A DNA stretch of 64,000 nt, from assembly GCA_031401235.1 (NCBI GenBank), contig JANNRJ010000003.1, positions 106,048 to 170,047 of the forward strand, in the 5' to 3' direction. The notes under the pieces were generated by a model, which was not told the DNA's origin, ran no database searches, and was given only the letters and a program-made list of their open reading frames with translations. Position numbers and translations under genes: made by a program. The stretch comes from UBA3006 sp031401235 (GTDB lineage Bacteria > Actinomycetota > Acidimicrobiia > Acidimicrobiales > Ilumatobacteraceae). Each line of letters starts with the position of its first letter. Within the stretch, counting starts at the first letter, position 1. Shown here piece by piece: positions 18,579 through 26,770 of this stretch.

Positions 18579-18965
18579 ATGTCTCGGGCGTTGATTGATA
18601 CAAACATCTTTGTGGCAAGAGAATCAGGACGTTCGCTTGACTTGGGCAAGATTCCAGACGAACTCGCAGTATCCGTTATAACGATTGCAGAACTCCAACT
18701 AGGAGTTCTCACTGCGGGCGACACGTCGACGCGTCAAAGACGACTGATTACCTATCGTGATGCGCTCGCCTTTAACCCAATCGAAATTACGATCCAGATT
18801 GCAGATGCGTGGGCGGGTCTACGCTTATTTCTCCGTGGAACGAAGAGTTCGTTAACGGTGAATGACTTGTGGATTGCGGCCACGGCGCTGACATTGGGGG
18901 TTCCGCTCGTCACGCAAGACCAAGACCTTGTGGGTTTACCGAACATCGAAACAATCTTACTGTAA
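18579..18965 (+). CDS. PIN-domain ribonuclease toxin (VapC family)
   Basis: 128 residues. The acidic metal-binding residues of PIN nucleases are visible: D7 (LIDTNIFV), E38 (IAELQLG), D96 (NDLWIAA) and D114/D116 (TQDQDL). All are intact, so the toxin is probably active. The RNA target cannot be predicted. The ATG start follows directly on the antitoxin stop codon (TAGATG). Confidence 0.9.
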   Translation: MSRALIDTNIFVARESGRSLDLGKIPDELAVSVITIAELQLGVLTAGDTSTRQRRLITYRDALAFNPIEITIQIADAWAGLRLFLRGTKSSLTVNDLWIAATALTLGVPLVTQDQDLVGLPNIETILL

Positions 18966-18974
18966 GCAGCACCC

Positions 18975-19808
18975 GTGTCCATTTTTCATGCGATCATCCT
19001 CGGCATTGTTCAAGGTCTGTCCGAGTTTTTGCCAATCTCTTCGAGTGGACATCTGATCATTGTGCCGTGGCTGTTCGGCTGGAACGATTTCACTAACAAT
19101 GTTGCTGCCGAAAGAGCATTTGATACGGCGTTGCATCTCGGCACGCTGATTGCCGTGCTGTATTACTTGCGACACGAGTTACGTCTATATATTCGCGACG
19201 GAGTACTTGCCGTATTCGTGCCCGCTAAGCGAGCATCCGTGCATGGTCGATTGGCATGGTTTTTTGTCGTCTCTTCATTGCCATCGGCAGTTGTCGGTGG
19301 CATCGGTGATGCTTGGATCACCAAACATTTGGGAATGCCATGGCTGATTGCCTGTTCACTTATTTTTTTTGGGGTGATTTTGCTGTGGGCAGATCGCCAG
19401 AGCGGTCAGCGGGATGTTGAATCGTTTACTGTGCGGGATGCCGTTTCCCTCGGTTTGGCTCAAGTACTTTCCTTGAATCCAGGAACTTCACGCTCGGGAA
19501 TAACAATTACCGCGGCACGTCGACAAGGGTTTTCGCGGGATGCCGCGGCTCGAGTGTCATTTCTAATGGGTGTGCCGGTGATTGCCGGGGCCGTCGCGTA
19601 CAAACTAATCAATCTGATTTCTGATGGCATGCCAGATGGATTACTCATTCCAATGGTGGTCGGAATTATCACCTCGGGAATTTCGGGATGGATAGCGATG
19701 TGGGGGATGATCCGACTGCTTCGCACTCGCAGCTTTACCCCGTTTGTGGCCTACCGATTTATTGGTGGAGTTGCAATTCTCGGATTGTTTGCCAGCAACA
19801 TACGATAA
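18975..19808 (+). CDS. uppP: Undecaprenyl-diphosphatase UppP (BacA)
   Basis: Membrane pyrophosphatase that recycles the polyprenyl carrier for peptidoglycan and other envelope polymers. 277 residues with eight or so helices. The two BacA motifs are QGLSEFLPISSSGHL (13-27) and LNPGTSRSGIT (about residue 164). GTG start ten bases after the toxin gene. The 3' end lies 19 bases from the convergent CpaB-like gene. Confidence 0.95.
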   Translation: MSIFHAIILGIVQGLSEFLPISSSGHLIIVPWLFGWNDFTNNVAAERAFDTALHLGTLIAVLYYLRHELRLYIRDGVLAVFVPAKRASVHGRLAWFFVVSSLPSAVVGGIGDAWITKHLGMPWLIACSLIFFGVILLWADRQSGQRDVESFTVRDAVSLGLAQVLSLNPGTSRSGITITAARRQGFSRDAAARVSFLMGVPVIAGAVAYKLINLISDGMPDGLLIPMVVGIITSGISGWIAMWGMIRLLRTRSFTPFVAYRFIGGVAILGLFASNIR

Positions 19809-19827
19809 ATCAATTGGTAAGAAATGA

Positions 19828-20517
19828 TTACGGCGCGACAACGAGAGTGGCGTCACCAAGTGCGGCTGCAGTTGCCACACTTGGTGCGGAGTCAGCTGGA
19901 ACCCCGATGACGACTTGGGTAATGAAAACCATGCTGCTTGGTGACGACATCTCGTCGCTCGTCGAAACAACTACCGCATTGGCCACGAGTATGACGCCAT
20001 TTGCAATCACGTCCACGTGGTCACCGGCTGACATTGGCGGAAAGGCATTCGATGATGTGATGGCGATGGTTCGCCAGCCAGCAGGGATGAATGAAGTACT
20101 TGAGGATTTGTCGGCAACATTGATCGAGGTGATCAGCTCTCCGGCCCCGATACTTTGACGTGCGTAGGCGGTATTAGGAAGTTGGGTGATGACAGTGGCT
20201 GCTACGAGTGAAGCAGGCACGAGTAGTTGTTTAACTGCGGAATTTGTCACGGGATCGCCCGAAGCTATGTCGTTGGTGGCAACAAGTACGGAGATATTCG
20301 CCGCCAACTGTTGTTTTTGTGACTGCAGTTGGATGACATTGACAAGGAACACCACTGCCGCGACACCTGCGCAAGAGGCAATCGCTCGGCGCTGCAGACG
20401 ATGGTCACGACAAAGTTTTGAATATCCCGCGTTGAGAATTGTGTTGAGTCGAGTGGCAATCGGAGTTACGGCGGTTGAAATACGAGCGACTGCCCCGGAG
20501 TTTTTGAGGCGCTGCAT
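19828..20517 (-). CDS. SAF-domain protein resembling pilus assembly protein CpaB
   Basis: 229 residues. A basic N-terminus, one membrane helix (about 46-63), then an extracytoplasmic SAF-type domain (ISVLVATNDIASGDPVTN, later RQSIGAGELITS) and a C-terminal part with RTIAITSSNAFPPMSAGDHVDVIA typical of the CpaB/RcpC family. CpaB normally belongs to Flp/Tad pilus operons, but no pilin, secretin or ATPase gene is nearby. The role here is therefore open. ATG start with no obvious ribosome site. Confidence 0.6.
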   Translation of the reverse strand: MQRLKNSGAVARISTAVTPIATRLNTILNAGYSKLCRDHRLQRRAIASCAGVAAVVFLVNVIQLQSQKQQLAANISVLVATNDIASGDPVTNSAVKQLLVPASLVAATVITQLPNTAYARQSIGAGELITSINVADKSSSTSFIPAGWRTIAITSSNAFPPMSAGDHVDVIANGVILVANAVVVSTSDEMSSPSSMVFITQVVIGVPADSAPSVATAAALGDATLVVAP

Positions 20518-20560
20518 TGTTGCAGCAATGTGTGCAGATCAAAATAACTTGTGCCGAGTG

Positions 20561-20980
20561 TTATGAATTAGATGTGGTCACCGGCGCGCTTGTAGAAGTT
20601 TTTGCTGGAGTGCCAGATGTTTGGCTCGCCGGGGTATTGGCTGGCGCGCTGCTCGCTGGCGTGCCTATCGGAGTTGCACCAGATTCTGAAGGGCTAGATG
20701 CAGCGGTTTTGGGAGCGGACTCTCCATTACTGGTCGATTCGCTCCCGCTGGATGCTGCAGTCGTCGTCGGAGCACTTGGCGATAAAGACTTGGAGCGGCT
20801 GTCGGTTTTATAGAATCCGCCACCTTTAAATGACACTCCGACAGGGGTAAATACCTTTTTGACGGCTCGAATTTCGCCATCGGCGGGGTCTGTCATGGTC
20901 GTGAAGGGCTCATCAGTAAAGGCTTGCTGGACTTCAATGATTTTGCCGGATTCAATAAATCTGTAGACGTAAGTTGGCAT
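20561..20980 (-). CDS. FmdB-like small protein lacking all zinc-ribbon cysteines
   Basis: 139 residues. The first 64 follow the FmdB_CxxC_SSSS family pattern: MPTYVYRF, then QQAFTDEPF, VKKVFTPVGVSFKGGGFYKTDSRS. However, the four cysteines that normally bind zinc are absent, and the protein has no cysteine at all. The remaining 75 residues are low-complexity Ser/Thr/Ala/Pro. The function of FmdB-type proteins is poorly known. The start is only 26 bases from the divergent galU start, and TAGAAT lies 10 bases upstream on its own strand. Confidence 0.7.
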   Translation of the reverse strand: MPTYVYRFIESGKIIEVQQAFTDEPFTTMTDPADGEIRAVKKVFTPVGVSFKGGGFYKTDSRSKSLSPSAPTTTAASSGSESTSNGESAPKTAASSPSESGATPIGTPASSAPANTPASQTSGTPAKTSTSAPVTTSNS

Positions 20981-20994
20981 GTGACTAGTAATTC

Positions 20995-21000
20995 TAGGAT
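20995..21000 (+). promoter_or_regulatory. -10 hexamer TAGGAT of a leaderless promoter (galU)
   Basis: TAGGAT, six bases (GTTGAG), then ATG. The whole region between galU and the divergent FmdB-like gene is 26 bases, so the two promoters must interleave. Confidence 0.55.
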
Positions 21001-21006
21001 GTTGAG

Positions 21007-21873
21007 ATGACTTTGCGCACCGCGGTAATTCCTGCGGCCGGGTTGGGCACCCGGTTCTTGCCAGCGACTAAATCGGTACCCAAAGAGTTGCTACCGATTT
21101 TCGATACCCCGGTGATTCAACTGGTGATGGATGAGGCGATTAGTGCTGGGGTCGAGCACATCATTGTGGTTTCAAATCGATCCAAACCCGCCATTGAGTC
21201 CTATCTCACTCCATCAGCAGATGTTGTGAACCGCGTTCGCGACAGCGGTCGGGGTGAACTGGCCGATCGTTTGGATTGCCTAGGGAAAAGCGTGCAGGTG
21301 AGTGTTGTCTACCAAGATGTTCCTCGCGGACTCGGTCATGCCATAGGTTGCGCACGTCAACTAGTGGGTAGCGAGTCTTTTGCAGTGTTGTTACCGGATG
21401 AATTAATGGGTGACGAATCTTTGCTCAAGGCACTGGCTCAAGTGCACGAGTCCACCGGCGACAGTGTGATCGGGCTCAAACGCGTTGATCATAGTGAGGT
21501 TTTTGCGTATGGCTGCGTTGGCATCAAATCCGAGCCCGATCTGGTTGGCTTGGTGGAAGTCACCCATGTGGTGGAAAAGCCACTGCCGGTCGATGCACCA
21601 AGTGACATCGTCATAATTGGTCGCTATGTATTTGGACCACAAGTATTCAACGACATCGAATCATTGCGACCGGCCGACAACGGTGAAATTCAACTTACGG
21701 ATGCCTTGCAAATGTCTGCTCTCGCTGGCTCGCTGCGGGGAATAGTGAGCGATATTGAGCGTCACGACACCGGAACTCCAAGGGCATGGTTGGAGGCCGT
21801 CATTGAGATTGCCCTCAAGCGTCCAGATGTTGGTCCGTCGTTTGAGCAGTGGCTGCGAGCTCGCCTTCGCTGA
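21007..21873 (+). CDS. galU: UTP-glucose-1-phosphate uridylyltransferase
   Basis: Makes UDP-glucose for envelope and exopolysaccharide synthesis. 288 residues. The nucleotide-binding N-terminus AAGLGTRFLPATKSVPKELL, the VVEKP motif near residue 196 and the D/G-rich NGEIQLTDAL segment are family signatures. The neighbourhood galU-moeA/glp-glpR is conserved in actinobacteria. Here a serine hydrolase gene lies between galU and moeA. Confidence 0.95.
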   Translation: MTLRTAVIPAAGLGTRFLPATKSVPKELLPIFDTPVIQLVMDEAISAGVEHIIVVSNRSKPAIESYLTPSADVVNRVRDSGRGELADRLDCLGKSVQVSVVYQDVPRGLGHAIGCARQLVGSESFAVLLPDELMGDESLLKALAQVHESTGDSVIGLKRVDHSEVFAYGCVGIKSEPDLVGLVEVTHVVEKPLPVDAPSDIVIIGRYVFGPQVFNDIESLRPADNGEIQLTDALQMSALAGSLRGIVSDIERHDTGTPRAWLEAVIEIALKRPDVGPSFEQWLRARLR

Positions 21874-21925
21874 CCGCAATTGCAACGCATAGGCTCAGGT
21901 GTACGGCACGACGGAAGGGCAATCG

Positions 21926-23161
21926 ATGAGTAAGTTACGAGTGCAGATCGAGCCCAAACAAGTGGGGTTTTCGGCTGAACGACTAAACAGAATTGACGAT
22001 TACTTTCGCCAATATGTCAACGACGGTCGTTTGCCCGGGTACAGCATCGCCGTAGCTCGTAGTGGACATATGGCCCATGTCAGCACCTTTGGTCTGCGCG
22101 ATGTTGAGGCTCAGTTACCAACCACACTCGACACGATGTATCGCATTTACTCGATGACTAAACCAATTACTTCAGTCGGATTGCTGATGCTGGTTGAGGA
22201 AGGGAAGTTGCAGCTCACGGACTTGGTTAGCGATTTCATTCCGTCGTTCGCCCACTCACGTGTGTGGCGTGGTGGGACCGTGCTCAAGCCGGTTACGGAA
22301 CCCATTACCGAGCCGATGCGTATTTGGCATTTGCTCACCCAGACAGCGGGCTTAACGTACGGCTTTCTGTATTCAGATGTAGTGGATGACATCTATCGTC
22401 GTGCTGGATTTGATATGGGTGTTGGTCAAAACAAAACATTGGCCGAAATATGTGATCAATATGCATCTCTGCCATTGGTCTTTCAACCAGGAACATCGTG
22501 GAATTACAGCGTTGCCACCGACGTTCTTGGACGAGTTATCGAGGTTGTGTCGGGTATGCCGCTGGACGAATTTTTTACCAAGAAAATTCTCGGACCGTTG
22601 GGAATGCACGACACTGCTTTCTGGGTGAGCCCCGAAAATCACGATCGGCTGGCGGCGCTTTATGGAGTAAATGAATCGACGGGAGGGCTCAAGCGATTGG
22701 ACGCCCTCGGAAATGACGCCAAGTCGATGCCTGTATATCTCTCGGGGGGTGGCGGGCTTATCTCGACAGCGTTTGACTATTTCCTGTTTTTGCAAATGTT
22801 GGCCAACCGCGGAGTTCTTGGTGATGTGCGCCTGCTCTCGCCAGCGAGTATCGCCCTGATGACGATGAACCACCTGCCGAATAATCAAGATGTGTGCACG
22901 TTTGGACGTGCCTTAGGTGAGGAGATCTACTTCGATGGAATTGGCTTTGGTCTCGGATTTTCCGTAGTCATCGATCAAGCCAAAACTCGCGGGCCTTGTC
23001 CGGTGGGAACATATGGGTGGGGTGGGGCGGCGAGCACTGTATTTTGGGTTGATCCGGTGGAAGAAGTCACGGCCATGTTTTTCACTCAATTAATGCCGTC
23101 CACCACGTATCCGATTCGGCCATATTTGCGTCAGTTGGTGTACCAGGCGATTACTGATTAA
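21926..23161 (+). CDS. Beta-lactamase-family serine hydrolase (class C/esterase type)
   Basis: 411 residues from the ATG at 21926, chosen because GGAAGG lies upstream; a GTG at 21899 would add nine residues. The active-site SxxK is S76-MT-K79 (YSMTKP), the second-motif Tyr is in WNYSVATD, and a GGGGL segment near 278 may stand for the third motif. No signal peptide is evident, so it is probably a cytosolic esterase or peptidase rather than an antibiotic-resistance enzyme. Confidence 0.85.
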   Translation: MSKLRVQIEPKQVGFSAERLNRIDDYFRQYVNDGRLPGYSIAVARSGHMAHVSTFGLRDVEAQLPTTLDTMYRIYSMTKPITSVGLLMLVEEGKLQLTDLVSDFIPSFAHSRVWRGGTVLKPVTEPITEPMRIWHLLTQTAGLTYGFLYSDVVDDIYRRAGFDMGVGQNKTLAEICDQYASLPLVFQPGTSWNYSVATDVLGRVIEVVSGMPLDEFFTKKILGPLGMHDTAFWVSPENHDRLAALYGVNESTGGLKRLDALGNDAKSMPVYLSGGGGLISTAFDYFLFLQMLANRGVLGDVRLLSPASIALMTMNHLPNNQDVCTFGRALGEEIYFDGIGFGLGFSVVIDQAKTRGPCPVGTYGWGGAASTVFWVDPVEEVTAMFFTQLMPSTTYPIRPYLRQLVYQAITD

Positions 23162-23183
23162 CGAACAGATACCGTCAGTTCCG

Positions 23184-24401
23184 ATGATTGCGATTGGTGA
23201 TGCTCGCCAAGTAGTGCTTGAGTTGTGTCCGGTTCTCGAATCCGAACTTACGTCGTGTGAGGACATCAGCGGTCGCGTGTTGGCCCAAGATGTAGTTGCC
23301 AGTGAGAATGTGCCTCCATTCGCCAATTCGGCGGTGGATGGTTTCGCCGTGCGCGCTGTGGATGTAGCCGAAGTTCCGTGTGACTTACATGTAATCGGAA
23401 CGCTGGCCGCCGGAGCGGCGACTTCATTCACCTTGGGTGTCGGCGACGCGGTCCGAATTATGACTGGTGCGCCGATTCCAGATGGTGCGGATGCTGTGGT
23501 GATGGTGGAAGATTCGGAAAAACTTGACAATGACCGAGTACGCCTAACCCGCATCGCGCGGCATTTACAAGCCGTTCGCGCTGAGGGCAGTGACGTGCGA
23601 ATCGGTGACGTGGTTTTTGCCGCGGGAAGCGTGCTAAATGCGCCAGGCGCGGGGGTGTTGGCCAGTATCAATGCGCGAAAGGTGCATACCTATCGGCGAG
23701 CCCGGGTTGCTCTGCTTTCGACTGGAGACGAATTAGTTACCGACGGTTCGCCGTTGCTGCCAGGACAAATTCGAGAAAGCAATCTGACAATGTTGGCCTC
23801 GATGATTGAGGCGACAGGGTGCAGTGTTCTCAATCTGGGGGTCATTGCCGATGACGAGAAATTGCTGGAGAAAACTTTGCACGAGGCGACCATGCGATGT
23901 GACGCGATAGTTACTTCGGGCGGGGTGAGCATGGGCGATTTCGACATCGTCAAAGCAGTGTTGTCGCGAATCGCCCAAATGAAGTGGATGCAATTGGCAA
24001 TTAAGCCGGCTAAACCATTTGCCTTCGGCCAACTCACCTCGGCCGACGGTCGCACGATTCCAATCTTTGGTCTACCCGGCAATCCAGTTTCATCGCTGAT
24101 TAGTTATGAGCTACTGGCGCGTCCAGCACTGCGCAAGATGATGGGTCACACCCGAGATTTAATTCGGCCGACAGTGAAGGCAATCCTGGACGCACCACTT
24201 GATCGAAAAACGGATGGAAAGATTCATTACATTCGGGTATTCGGAGCATTTTGTCCAGATGGTCGATTACATGTTCGAGTTGCTGGTCCCCAGGGGAGCC
24301 ATCAATTGGCCGCTACTGCTTTAGCCAACGGTCTTGCGGTCGTACCCGACGGCGAGGGCGTCAGTGTCGGCGGCGAAGTGGACGTAATGCTATGGGCGTA
24401 G
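23184..24401 (+). CDS. moeA: Molybdopterin molybdenumtransferase MoeA / gephyrin-like Glp
   Basis: 405 residues. MoeA features are visible: PPFANSAVDGFAVRA (about 48-62), GAPIPDGADAVVMVE, STGDE, SGGVSMGDFDIVK and LPGNPVSS. The family inserts molybdate into adenylylated molybdopterin. In actinobacteria a MoeA homologue in this galU neighbourhood (Glp) also binds FtsZ and the membrane protein GlpR. The downstream moaA and moaC favour cofactor synthesis, while the GlpR-like gene at 26064 favours a divisome role. Both may apply. Confidence 0.88.
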   Translation: MIAIGDARQVVLELCPVLESELTSCEDISGRVLAQDVVASENVPPFANSAVDGFAVRAVDVAEVPCDLHVIGTLAAGAATSFTLGVGDAVRIMTGAPIPDGADAVVMVEDSEKLDNDRVRLTRIARHLQAVRAEGSDVRIGDVVFAAGSVLNAPGAGVLASINARKVHTYRRARVALLSTGDELVTDGSPLLPGQIRESNLTMLASMIEATGCSVLNLGVIADDEKLLEKTLHEATMRCDAIVTSGGVSMGDFDIVKAVLSRIAQMKWMQLAIKPAKPFAFGQLTSADGRTIPIFGLPGNPVSSLISYELLARPALRKMMGHTRDLIRPTVKAILDAPLDRKTDGKIHYIRVFGAFCPDGRLHVRVAGPQGSHQLAATALANGLAVVPDGEGVSVGGEVDVMLWA

Positions 24402-24410
24402 GCTCACTCC

Positions 24411-25430
24411 GTGGAATTGATTGATCCGTTCGGTCGGACAGTTCGGGATCTGCGGATTTCGATCACAGATCGCTGCAATTTTCGTTGCACATATTGCATG
24501 CCCGCCGAAGGCATGACCTGGCTGGATCGCTCCGAGGTCCTCACTTACGAGGAATTGCACCGGGTTGCCGGGATTTGTGTTAATTATTTTGATGTAGATG
24601 GCATCCGTCTGACCGGGGGCGAACCAACAATGCGGGCCCATGTCGCCGTACTCGTCGGCAAGCTGGCCACGCTTGTCGTTCCACGATCGGCCAACTCACC
24701 GCGGGCCGGCAAGCCAATTGATTTGGCTCTGACAACCAACGGTGCCACGCTGAGGCTCGTCGCATCGGAATTACGATCGGCTGGTCTTGGGCGCATCAAT
24801 ATCAGTCTTGACACCTTAAATAAGCAACGTTTCTACGAAATGACTCGTCGCGATGAATTGGAACATGTTTTGGCAGGAATTGACACGGCTATCGATGTTG
24901 GGTTTTCGCCGGTAAAAATCAATGCGGTCGTTCAGCGTGGCGTCAATGACGACGAAATTGTGGATCTGGCTGCCTTTGGTCGCGACCGAGGGGTGGAAAT
25001 GCGGTTCATTGAATTTATGCCGCTTGACGCACAGGGTTCGTGGGAAAACAATCAAGTGGTTGGGCAAGATGAAATAGTTGCCGCAATTCATGCCGTGTTT
25101 CCACTTGAACAGATGTCGGGACGCGGTGCGGCCCCTGCCAATACATGGAGTTATTTGGATGGTAAGGGCACGGTTGGGGTCATTCCATCGGTCACCAAAC
25201 CCTTCTGTGGTGATTGCGACCGCGTCCGGCTGACCGCTGACGGTCAATTTCGGACATGTCTGTTTTCAACGACCGAATTCGATTTGCGAGCACTCGTGCG
25301 CGGTGGAGCGAGCGACGATGATGTTGCCGCTGAAATCAAGCGTGCCGTTGGCATGAAATGGGCTGGACACAACATCGGCAGTGTCACTTTTGTTCGTCCC
25401 CGCCGCTCGATGAGCCAAATCGGGGGGTAA
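24411..25430 (+). CDS. moaA: GTP 3',8-cyclase MoaA
   Basis: Radical SAM enzyme for the first step of molybdenum cofactor synthesis. 339 residues. The SAM cluster cysteines are C22, C26 and C29 in DRCNFRCTYCMP. The C-terminal substrate cluster uses C266, C269 and C283. The chain ends in the Gly-Gly tail needed by MoaA. GTG start nine bases after moeA. Confidence 0.96.
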   Translation: MELIDPFGRTVRDLRISITDRCNFRCTYCMPAEGMTWLDRSEVLTYEELHRVAGICVNYFDVDGIRLTGGEPTMRAHVAVLVGKLATLVVPRSANSPRAGKPIDLALTTNGATLRLVASELRSAGLGRINISLDTLNKQRFYEMTRRDELEHVLAGIDTAIDVGFSPVKINAVVQRGVNDDEIVDLAAFGRDRGVEMRFIEFMPLDAQGSWENNQVVGQDEIVAAIHAVFPLEQMSGRGAAPANTWSYLDGKGTVGVIPSVTKPFCGDCDRVRLTADGQFRTCLFSTTEFDLRALVRGGASDDDVAAEIKRAVGMKWAGHNIGSVTFVRPRRSMSQIGG

Positions 25431-25435
25431 TTGGT

Positions 25436-25915
25436 GTGAATGACGTGAATTTTTCGCATCTTGACCCGATGGGTCGAGCCCGGATGGTCGACGTAACCCC
25501 CAAAGAACCAACCCATCGTCGAGCGGTGGCTCGTTGCAAGGTGTTTATGAAGCCACAGACAACTGCCGCGATTGCCAATCGTGAGGTCAAAAAGGGTGAT
25601 GTCATCGCCGTTGCCCGCGTAGCGGGAATTCAAGCGGCCAAACGCACCGCCGACATGATTCCGCTATGTCATCCATTGCTCATTGGGGCTGTCACGATCA
25701 ATTTTGAAATCGGTGAAGATCATGTCGCCATTGAGGCTCAGGTGGACACTGTGGATCGCACCGGTGTCGAAATGGAGGCCCTACATGCCTGTTCGGTGGC
25801 CGCCTTGACCATTTATGACATGTGTAAAAGTGCGGATCGAGCAATGGTCATTGGCGATCTCACATTGTGGGAAAAGTCAGGCGGACGACAAGGTACATAC
25901 CGTCGGGAACTCTGA
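25436..25915 (+). CDS. moaC: Cyclic pyranopterin monophosphate synthase MoaC
   Basis: 159 residues from the GTG at 25436, which follows a G-run (GGGGGG) serving as ribosome site; an earlier frame opening inside moaA is rejected. MIPLCHPL, VDTVDRTGVEMEAL and the catalytic pair D128 and K131 (YDMCK) are present. Together with MoaA it makes the cyclic intermediate. No moaE or moaD is in this window. Confidence 0.95.
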   Translation: MNDVNFSHLDPMGRARMVDVTPKEPTHRRAVARCKVFMKPQTTAAIANREVKKGDVIAVARVAGIQAAKRTADMIPLCHPLLIGAVTINFEIGEDHVAIEAQVDTVDRTGVEMEALHACSVAALTIYDMCKSADRAMVIGDLTLWEKSGGRQGTYRREL

Positions 25916-26063
25916 ACCGACCCCAAAAAACGGTCGAACGGGTTGAAGCGACTGCCTTTTTGGTCACATCCAGGGGCGAAATCTCTCTGTTTTGGGCGTA
26001 ATTGTTGCGAATCTGTAATACAATCTGAAAAACGGCAAGATGCCGGCTCTGGAGGCAAGTCGA

Positions 26064-26582
26064 ATGAGCAAACTGATCCTGCTGATAGTTGGTGCGGCCT
26101 GGATGGCGGTGCTCCTGCCACCATTGGTGAGAGCCAAACTCAACGGTTCGCCGTCAAGTTCAGTGAGCAATTTTCGTCGGCAGCTCTACTCTCTTGAAAA
26201 CAGCGGCGGTCGTCGTCCAGTCGGTCAACTTCGGGGGATGGCTCGTCCACTGGCGCCGTCACCGAGGCGTGGGCATGCTATTGGTCGACTGAGTCACGTA
26301 ACTGCCCCACTTGTTCGTCCCGAAGGTGTTCGACACCATCGCTTGGCAACTAATTTGAGCCCGCACTACATGTTGCGCCAACGTCGCCAGCATCTCGTGG
26401 TCGGCCTGGCCGGTCTCGTTGCGGCGTCCCTCTTTCTTGCCTTTACGACAGGTTCGACAGTGATGGTGTATATCTTCACCATGAGCCTGCTGGCGTTGAT
26501 CGGATATTGCTACGTGCTCGTGCAGTTGCGCCTGAAGCGCGAAAACGAGAGATACGTGCAGCATTTTCGTCGCGTTGCCTGA
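26064..26582 (+). CDS. GlpR/SepX-like membrane protein (divisome-associated receptor of Glp)
   Basis: 172 residues from the ATG at 26064, which has GGAGG eight bases upstream; an ATG at 26040 has no such site. A first membrane helix (about 3-21, ending LPPLVRAKLNGSPSSS) is followed by a basic cytoplasmic loop with an FRRQL motif, then two helices (about 112-150) and a charged tail. The N-terminal helix plus the PPLxRxxxxGxPxSSVxxFRRQL pattern and the moeA/galU neighbourhood match actinobacterial GlpR/SepX, which links a gephyrin-like protein to FtsZ. Recognition is by pattern and context. Confidence 0.65.
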   Translation: MSKLILLIVGAAWMAVLLPPLVRAKLNGSPSSSVSNFRRQLYSLENSGGRRPVGQLRGMARPLAPSPRRGHAIGRLSHVTAPLVRPEGVRHHRLATNLSPHYMLRQRRQHLVVGLAGLVAASLFLAFTTGSTVMVYIFTMSLLALIGYCYVLVQLRLKRENERYVQHFRRVA

Positions 26583-26655
26583 ACAGTTTCAGCGCTGAAA
26601 TCAACGCGTGCTCGGCGTCTCGCACCCAATAGCCGCTAGGGTTTGTCGAGAAATA

Positions 26656-26728
26656 GGGGCTGTAGCTCAGTTGGTAGAGCGGTACGTTCGCAATGTACAG
26701 GCCAGGGGTTCAATTCCCCTCAGCTCCA
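26656..26728 (+). tRNA. tRNA-Ala (anticodon CGC)
   Basis: A 73-base cloverleaf. The acceptor stem GGGGCTG/CAGCTCC carries the G3-U70 pair that identifies alanine tRNAs. The D arm is GCTCAGTTGGTAGAGC, the anticodon loop TTCGCAA gives CGC, and the T arm is AGGGG-TTCAATT-CCCCT. The discriminator is A and no CCA is encoded. Confidence 0.95.
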
Positions 26729-26770
26729 CGCAGCAGAAACTAAGCCGAAGCAATTACAACGGGGGATGCA

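Noticed and set aside
25917..25936. Terminator after moaC
   Set aside because: The only stem is five base pairs (CGACC/GGTCG) with no following T-run.
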